Origin: an uncultured Eubacteriales bacterium
GTDB taxonomy: Bacteria; Bacillota; Clostridia; Christensenellales; CAG-138
DNA: 37,452 nt
NCBI GenBank assembly: GCA_902765005.1
Contig: CACWYB010000014.1
Location: forward strand, 1 to 37,452
Reading direction: 5' to 3'
The stretch's first letter is position 1, and each line of letters begins with the position of its first letter. The notes below the pieces were generated by a model. The model had not been told where the DNA came from, did no database searches, and was given only the letters and a program-made list of their open reading frames with translations. Below are positions 32,400-37,452 of the stretch, piece after piece. A program made the translations under genes and the position numbers.

Positions 32400-33320
32400 A
32401 TGGGCAACACCTTCTTTTTCGCCTGGGAGCCGGCGCTGATGGTTTGGCTCCAAAGCCATCTGGGGAGCTTCGGCATCACGTTGGCCACCGTTTTCTCCAT
32501 GTTTGGGGAGGAGATGGCCCTCATCCTGGTCATGGGCTTCTGCTACTGGAGCTACAACAAGGAGCTGGGCAAGTTCATCGGCCGGAACGCCTGCGTGGCC
32601 ATGGTGGCCAACCCCATGATCAAAAACGTGTTCCTGCGGCTTCGCCCCTACATGGTCTGCCCTGAGGTGAAGTGCCTCAAGCCCGTGGACCCATCGGCGG
32701 ACATCATGGACGTGGCGGCCCAGGGGTATTCCTTCCCCAGCGGCCACTCCTCCGGGTCCGTGTCCGCGTATACCTCCCTGGGCGTATTTCTCAAGAAGAA
32801 ATGGGCCGTGGCGGTGGCCGTGCTCATCCCCCTGCTGGTGGGCGTGAGCCGGTTCTGCGTGGGGGTCCATTTCCCCACGGACGTGCTCTTCGGCTGGGGG
32901 CTGGGGCTGTTCATCGTGCTGGTGGTGCCCTTCGCCCAGAAGAAGTTTGAGAAGCGCTGGGTGTTCTATCTGGTGCTGCTGCTTCTGGCGCTGCCCGGCT
33001 GGTTCTACTGCAAAACCAACGACTTTTTCACCAGCTACGGCATGATGCTGGGGTTCTTCGCGGGGGATCTGTTTGAGGAAAAGTTCGTGAAGTTCAAGAA
33101 CACCAAGTGCTGGTGGAAGATGATCCTGCGGGTCGTGGGCGGCGTGGCGATCTACTTTGGGCTCAACACCCTTCTGAAGCTCCCCTTCTCCTCCGCCTTC
33201 CTGTCCTCCGGCACAACCCCCGCCTACCTGGTCCGCGCCCTGCGCTACGCCATCATCCTCTTTGCGGACGTGGGGATCTATCCTCTGGCGTTTGACAGAT
33301 TGCAGAAGAGGAAGGATTGA
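32400..33320 (+). CDS. PAP2-family membrane phosphatase
   Basis: A 306-residue membrane protein with about seven hydrophobic segments. The three phosphatase motifs are KNVFLRLRP (KX6RP), SFPSGHSSG (PSGH) and SRFCVGVHFPTD (SRX5HX3D), complete and correctly ordered. Substrates of the family include undecaprenyl pyrophosphate, phosphatidic acid and sphingolipid phosphates. The C-terminal ~120 residues add further membrane segments beyond the usual core, as in the AphA/YeiU-like Firmicutes group. GGGAG before the ATG. Confidence 0.9.
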   Translation: MGNTFFFAWEPALMVWLQSHLGSFGITLATVFSMFGEEMALILVMGFCYWSYNKELGKFIGRNACVAMVANPMIKNVFLRLRPYMVCPEVKCLKPVDPSADIMDVAAQGYSFPSGHSSGSVSAYTSLGVFLKKKWAVAVAVLIPLLVGVSRFCVGVHFPTDVLFGWGLGLFIVLVVPFAQKKFEKRWVFYLVLLLLALPGWFYCKTNDFFTSYGMMLGFFAGDLFEEKFVKFKNTKCWWKMILRVVGGVAIYFGLNTLLKLPFSSAFLSSGTTPAYLVRALRYAIILFADVGIYPLAFDRLQKRKD

Positions 33321-33326
33321 AAGCCC

Positions 33327-33460
33327 GCAGCTTTTCTTGAAAGAAAAGCTGCCCAAAAGAACTTTATCCATACAAAAAAGCTTAGGAATACTAATCCATT
33401 AGTCTTCCTAAGCTTTTCTTTTTGGGCGACTTTTTCTTTTCACTGAAAAGAAAAAGTCGC
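33327..33460. repeat. Three-hairpin repeat, copy E
   Basis: Hairpins 33327-33352 (GCAGCTTTTCTT, loop GA), 33376-33417 (20-bp stem with one mismatch around AAGCTTAGGAATACTAA), and 33426-33460 (perfect 16-bp stem, loop ACT). Same orientation as copy A and again between the ends of convergent genes. Confidence 0.8.
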
Positions 33461-33473
33461 AAGAAAACCATCC

Positions 33474-35309
33474 TTATTCCCCCGTCATCGTCGTATAGTG
33501 CACCGTGTGATCGGCCCACCAGCCGTCGCCGTAGGAGCGCAGCTCCGTCTCGTCATAGCGGAACTGCTCCCGCAGCAGGGCGTAGCGGGGGGTGATCTGG
33601 GTAAACTCCTCGTCGTAATACCGCCAGCCGCCCCGGGTGGGGTTTTGGGTGGTGGTGTTCACCTCGCAGCCCGGCACCAGCTCCTTGAACTGGGCGATCT
33701 GGCTGGCGGGTATGTTCGGGTTCCGGGAGATCCACAGCCGCTCCAGCTTGGTAAGCCCGAACAGGGGCGTGATATCCGACAGGTTGTTATAGCACACGTT
33801 CAGGTGCTTGAGCTCCGTGCAGGCGGCCAGGGGCGAAATGTCCTTGAGCCCGCAGGAGTAGCACTCGAAGAACTCCAGCTTGGTGCATCCTTCGATGCCC
33901 TTGATGTTGGACATGGGGTTGTACATGATGCACACCTCCAGGTCCGGCATGTAGGGCGCGAACCCATCCAGATGCTTGATCTTGTTGTGGCCCAGGTCCA
34001 GATACTTCATCTCCCGGCAGTACTTCAGATTGGCCACGTCCTTATCGTACAGGGTCTTGCTCCCGCCGGCGGAGAACTTAGCCATCCAGGCGTCCGTGCG
34101 CACGCTGTAGCTGCCCACCTTCACCCGCCACACGATCTTCACCTGAGGGAACTCGTCCCGCAGAGCCGCCATGGTCTCGTTGTCGATGGAGCAGTCCTCC
34201 ATGTCCACCCGCTTCACATTCCGCAGATAGGGCAGCAGGAGCCGTACCTCTTCCACCTTCCGCTTCAGGTTTTTTTTGTTGAAGGAGACCACCTCGTCCG
34301 CCAGGGAGAAGGAGACGCCGAAGGATTTGGTGGTATAGTTCACCACCATCCCCTCCCGCAGGGTCTGCAGCTGGTCCGCCTCATCCAGCGTCCATTTGCT
34401 CTCCCCCTGCGCCGGGTCCAGATTCACCCGGCTGACCTTGGGCAGCACGGAAAGCACCGCCTTGATGGCCCCCAGCTCCGAAGCGGGCAGGTCGGAGAAA
34501 TCCGCCTCGGTGTCCTCGCTGGAGATGGTCCGTCCCTGGAAGGACACGCTGTAGCTGACGGGAATGGCCCCCGCCCCCTCCAACAGATACGCCGCCTGTT
34601 CCGGGGTGATGGCCCCGGTTATGACGATCTGCTCCAGGTTCGGCAGATACCCGATCTCCTGGGCCAGGGCGTTCCAATCGGTGATATCCGCCGCTGCCAG
34701 CTCCAAAGATTTCATACTGGCGTCGTCCCTCATGCCCTGGATGGTGACCAGATACTGGATGTCCATCTCCGGCCGCGCCTGCCGCAGGGCCACCACTTCC
34801 TCGTTGGAAAGCCCGCTCTGCCGCAGGTCCACCTGAACCACATGGGGCAGGGCCGCGAGGGCCGCCTCCACCGCTTCCGCGGTGGTCACATCCTCGGGCA
34901 CGGCGAGGGCTTCCGCGTCGCTGTCCACCCGAATCGACCCCAGCGGCACGGACCAGAGCACGGGGTAGGGCACGGTCTCGCTAAAGGATTGCAGCAGGGC
35001 ATGGTCGGCGCAGGCCCGGCCGTCCAGCCGGGTGAGGTTGTTCAATTCTCTGAGCAGCGGCAAGTCCCCCTCGGTGATGCTGTCAAGGATCAGCTCCTCC
35101 GCGGCCCGGTCCACAGGGCCGGAGGAAAGCATGAGCCGGGGGTCCTCCGTGGGCGCCAACGTGGGCTCCGCCGTGGCGGTGACCAAGGTCGGTTCCGCAG
35201 CGGCCGGGGCGGAAGCGCCGCCTCCCGTCAGCAGGATCAGCAGCAGCGCCAGCATGGCCACGGCCAGCCCCAGCAGCAGGCTCAGGAGAATGATCCGTCG
35301 TTTATTCAT
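33474..35309 (-). CDS. Membrane-anchored leucine-rich-repeat protein
   Basis: A 611-residue protein with one N-terminal membrane segment (about residues 6-28), a Thr/Pro/Glu linker (to ~58) and a large extracytoplasmic region. The C-terminal ~220 residues carry irregular SDS22-like leucine-rich repeats (KYLDLGHNKIKHLDGF, DLEVCIMYNPMSNIKGIEGC, LEFFECYSCGLKDISPL, LKHLNVCYNNLSDITPL, LERLWISRNPNI). The middle part has weaker repeat-like segments (NLEQIVITGAITPEQ). It probably binds a protein or a wall component at the surface. AGAAGGGA lies before the ATG. A perfect 14-bp palindrome, TTTGTGCGCACAAA, lies at 35322-35335 in its leader. Confidence 0.85.
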   Translation of the reverse strand: MNKRRIILLSLLLGLAVAMLALLLILLTGGGASAPAAAEPTLVTATAEPTLAPTEDPRLMLSSGPVDRAAEELILDSITEGDLPLLRELNNLTRLDGRACADHALLQSFSETVPYPVLWSVPLGSIRVDSDAEALAVPEDVTTAEAVEAALAALPHVVQVDLRQSGLSNEEVVALRQARPEMDIQYLVTIQGMRDDASMKSLELAAADITDWNALAQEIGYLPNLEQIVITGAITPEQAAYLLEGAGAIPVSYSVSFQGRTISSEDTEADFSDLPASELGAIKAVLSVLPKVSRVNLDPAQGESKWTLDEADQLQTLREGMVVNYTTKSFGVSFSLADEVVSFNKKNLKRKVEEVRLLLPYLRNVKRVDMEDCSIDNETMAALRDEFPQVKIVWRVKVGSYSVRTDAWMAKFSAGGSKTLYDKDVANLKYCREMKYLDLGHNKIKHLDGFAPYMPDLEVCIMYNPMSNIKGIEGCTKLEFFECYSCGLKDISPLAACTELKHLNVCYNNLSDITPLFGLTKLERLWISRNPNIPASQIAQFKELVPGCEVNTTTQNPTRGGWRYYDEEFTQITPRYALLREQFRYDETELRSYGDGWWADHTVHYTTMTGE

Positions 35310-35436
35310 AAGCGTCCCTTCTTTGTGCGCACAAATTCTTCTGTTTATCAGTATAGCAAAACGGCCTCCCCCTGGCTATACCGACAAAGGGCGAATAGGG
35401 TTAACTTTTCGTAAAAAATCGGAGGATGGAAAATGG

Positions 35437-35465
35437 TTGCTATCTTGAAAAAAAGCTGGTATCAT
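35437..35465 (+). promoter_or_regulatory. Promoter of the Tim44-like/SPFH gene pair
   Basis: TTGCTA (35437-35442), 17-base spacer, TATCAT (35460-35465) with an extended TGG. It rules out the in-frame ATGs at 35426 and 35468 as main starts. Confidence 0.65.
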
Positions 35466-35515
35466 ATATGAAAAGATTCTCAATGAGCCTCGCGCTCTCT
35501 CGGAAGGGAAAAGGC

Positions 35516-36487
35516 ATGAAACGGTTCGGTGTGTTGCTCCTGGTTTTACTGCTGCTCCTGGGCGTTTGCCTGTTCGGGCCCCGGCTGCTCAAAATGGCCA
35601 AGGCGGACCTGGGCGACTTCTCCGGCGGCGGGGACTACGGCGACTCCGGCTCCTCCGACTGGGGCGGTTCCGATTGGGGCAGTTCCGATTGGGGCAGTTC
35701 CGACTGGGACAGCGACGATGACGATTACTTCTTTTTCCTGCCCATCGGCTCCTCCGGCTCCAACGGCGGCGGCGTCGGCATGGGCAACATCATCGTCTTT
35801 GTGATCCTGGCGATCATCGTGATCTCCATCTTCAACCGGAAGAACCAGGTATCCGCGCCCCACGCCGGCACGGCGGCGGGCGCCCAGCAAACCTCCAGCA
35901 GCAAGCTCAAACCTATGAGCGAATACGCGGCCCTGGATCCCAATTTCTCCGAGAGCGATTTGAAGGAAAAGCTGTCCAACATCTACGTACAGATGCAGAA
36001 CGGCTGCACCGCCCGGAATATCGAGAGCCTGCGGCCCTACTTCACCGACGCCCTCTACCAGCAGTTTGACCGGCAGATCAAGAGCCTCATCGCCAACAAG
36101 CGGATCAACTACGTGGAGCGGATCTCCGTGCTGGATGTGGCCCTCCGAGGCTTCTTCCAGGAAGGGGGCGAAGATCACCTGGTGGCTCAGCTCAAGACCC
36201 GGATCACGGACTACACCGTAAGCGAGGAAGATGGGAAGCTCCTCTCCGGCAGCAAGACCGCGGAGAAGTTCATGACCTACGAGTGGGACCTCTCCCGTCC
36301 CACAGGCACCATGACCGAGAAGGCGGGCGAGGTCACAGAGCGGCACTGTCCCAACTGCGGTGCGCCTCTTTCCGTGAACGAGAGTGCCAAGTGCCCCTAC
36401 TGCGACTCGGTCATTACCTTCCATGACCACGACTGGACCATTTACGCCGTCAAGGGCATCGCCCAGCGGACGGTGAATCCATCATAA
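35516..36487 (+). CDS. Membrane protein with Tim44-like domain and C-terminal zinc ribbon
   Basis: A 323-residue protein. An N-terminal signal/anchor (about 3-22) is followed by a low-complexity part with SSDWGSSDWGSSDWD repeats (15-base DNA repeats near 35670-35710) and an acidic run. A second membrane helix (NIIVFVILAIIVISIF) comes next, then a cytoplasmic Tim44-like domain (~residues 155-285: DPNFSESDLKEKLSNIYVQM, LRPYFTDALYQQFDRQI). The C-terminal zinc ribbon has CPNC and CPYC. The family is thought to act at the membrane, perhaps binding lipids or proteins; function unknown. The SPFH gene follows 27 bases later and the pair is probably one operon. Confidence 0.8.
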   Translation: MKRFGVLLLVLLLLLGVCLFGPRLLKMAKADLGDFSGGGDYGDSGSSDWGGSDWGSSDWGSSDWDSDDDDYFFFLPIGSSGSNGGGVGMGNIIVFVILAIIVISIFNRKNQVSAPHAGTAAGAQQTSSSKLKPMSEYAALDPNFSESDLKEKLSNIYVQMQNGCTARNIESLRPYFTDALYQQFDRQIKSLIANKRINYVERISVLDVALRGFFQEGGEDHLVAQLKTRITDYTVSEEDGKLLSGSKTAEKFMTYEWDLSRPTGTMTEKAGEVTERHCPNCGAPLSVNESAKCPYCDSVITFHDHDWTIYAVKGIAQRTVNPS

Positions 36488-36514
36488 CAACATAGAAAAG
36501 GAGCGAAACAAACT

Positions 36515-37452
36515 ATGGGTCTTTTACAAGCAGCCGGCGCAACCCTGACCACGGTCCTGGCCGATCAGTGGCGGGAGTATTTCTACTGTGAGTCTCTGCC
36601 GGAGAACGTGCTCATGCGCAAGGGTGTCAAGCGTACCGGCGGCAAGAGCAGCAACACCAAGGGGAGCGACAACATCATCTCCAACGGATCCATCATCGCG
36701 GTCAACGACGGCCAGTGCATGATGATCGTGGACCAGGGCGGCATCGTGGAGTTCACCGCCCAGCCCGGCGAGTTTGTGTGGGATAAGTCCACCGAGCCCT
36801 CCATCTTCTATGGCTCCCTGGGCGACAACCTGAAGAAGACCTGGGAGGTCCTCAAGAAGCGGTTCACCCTGGGCGGCGACACCGGCAAGGATCAGCGGGT
36901 TTACTATTTCAACATCAAGGAGATTATCGGCAACAAGTACGGCACGGCCAACCCCGTGGGCTTCCGGGTCTACTATCCCAACATCAACCTGGACACCGAG
37001 ATCGGCATCCGCTGCTTCGGCGAGCGTGGCGGCCAACGTGTCCGGCGACTACACCCGGGATCGGATCGACAGCCAGCTCAAGAGCGAGTTCCTGACCGCC
37101 CTGCAGCCCGCCTTTGCCCGCATCTCCGACATGGGCATCCGCTATTCCGCCCTGCCCGGTCACACCATGGAGCTGGCCGATTCCATGAACGAGGTCCTGT
37201 CCTCCAAGTGGTCCGAGCTTCGGGGCATCTCCATCGTGTCCGTGGGCGTCAGCTCCGTCAACGCCAACCCCGAGGACGAGGAGCGGATCAAGAAGCTGCA
37301 GAACGCGGCGGCCAGCACCTACGGCACCATGGTGGTGGGCGAAGCGCTCCAGGGCGCGGCCTCCAACGAGAACGGCGCCATGATGGGCTTCATGGGCATG
37401 AACATGGCCGGCAACATGGCGAACAACGTGACCGGCGGCCAGGGCGGCTTCG
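36515..37452 (+). pseudogene. SPFH/band-7 (virion core-like) protein, frameshifted and cut by the window end
   Basis: The first ~170 residues (MGLLQAAGATLTTVLADQWR, YYFNIKEIIGNKYGTANPVGFRVYY, IGIRCFGE) match the COG4260/YdjI-type SPFH proteins. At 37025 the frame changes: VAANVSGDYTRDRIDSQLKS and LTALQPAFARISDMGIRYSAL continue in another frame, with the segment expected between GE and the next strand (about 14 residues, like YSYRI..P..FYTN) absent. A loss of 3n-1 bases, e.g. 41, would explain this. It is either a real disruption or an assembly error. AAAGGAG before ATG 36515. The end of the gene lies beyond the window. Confidence 0.75.

Noticed and set aside
33498-35414. 638-codon open frame on the plus strand opposite the LRR gene
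   Set aside because: It is a shadow of the minus-strand LRR gene, which has a signal anchor, repeats and a ribosome site.
35426-35515. Longer N-terminus for the Tim44-like protein
   Set aside because: The ATGs at 35426 and 35468 lie before or at the predicted start of transcription (promoter 35437-35465); GAAGGGAAAAGG precedes 35516.

Overview
The window looks like a chromosomal segment of a high-GC Clostridia member, most likely Oscillospiraceae/Ruminococcaceae-like. This rests on the glgC/glgD pair, a DUF1292 protein, a CBS-DRTGG family II pyrophosphatase, a TGS/ThrRS-like nucleoside kinase, AGGAGG-type ribosome binding sites and sigma-A promoters. Genus and species cannot be named from the sequence alone. 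Genes are tightly packed, with many 4-base ATGA overlaps.

Layout. (1) 1-3754: the end of a sodium:solute symporter, then a D-aminoacylase-like amidohydrolase coupled to an M20/YgeY-type hydrolase, a likely uptake-and-hydrolysis module. (2) 3926-5074, minus: a membrane-anchored M23-like protein with a degraded metal site, probably read from a leaderless mRNA. (3) 5227-12007: a glycogen operon glgB-glgC-glgD-glgA with pfkA at its end. (4) 12322-13503: a divergent pair, a DUF1292 protein and a YheO-like PAS/HTH regulator. (5) 13739-20645: a run of seven genes (pyrophosphatase, nucleoside kinase, DUF1461 membrane protein, tsaD, GNAT, Nudix hydrolase, AAC(6')-like acetyltransferase). (6) 20731-22248: a shrunken tandem GT2 protein that ends inside the promoter of tRNA-Glu(CTC).

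(7) 22365-24640 is the foreign part. It is a small degraded island at the 3' end of tRNA-Glu. It holds the last 49 codons of a tyrosine integrase, a phage-type class II amidotransferase-like gene with Ser in place of the usual Cys2, and a SLOG/DUF1273-like gene. It is framed by 52-bp repeats that contain 16 bp of the tRNA 3' half. (8) 24849-27044: two exported proteins (four SH3b repeats; a lipoprotein). (9) 27110-32281, minus: D-lyxose isomerase-like protein, an Lrp/AsnC regulator with an aminotransferase, an ECF sigma factor fused in frame to an unknown domain, a small EF-hand protein and a DUF6198-type membrane protein. (10) 32400-37452: PAP2 phosphatase, a large LRR surface protein, a Tim44-like/zinc-ribbon membrane protein and an SPFH (virion-core-like) gene broken by a frameshift and cut by the window end.

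A family of AT-rich, hairpin-dense intergenic repeats (about 130-150 bp, three hairpins) occurs four times in near-full form and several times in part. These copies sit mostly at gene 3' ends, in both orientations. Their stems differ in sequence but stay paired, so the fold appears to be under selection. No complete defence system, CRISPR array or intact transposase was seen. The most unusual items are the tRNA-Glu island, the three-hairpin repeats, the sigma-factor fusion with an internal Shine-Dalgarno and start, and a structured intergenic region at 12151-12294.
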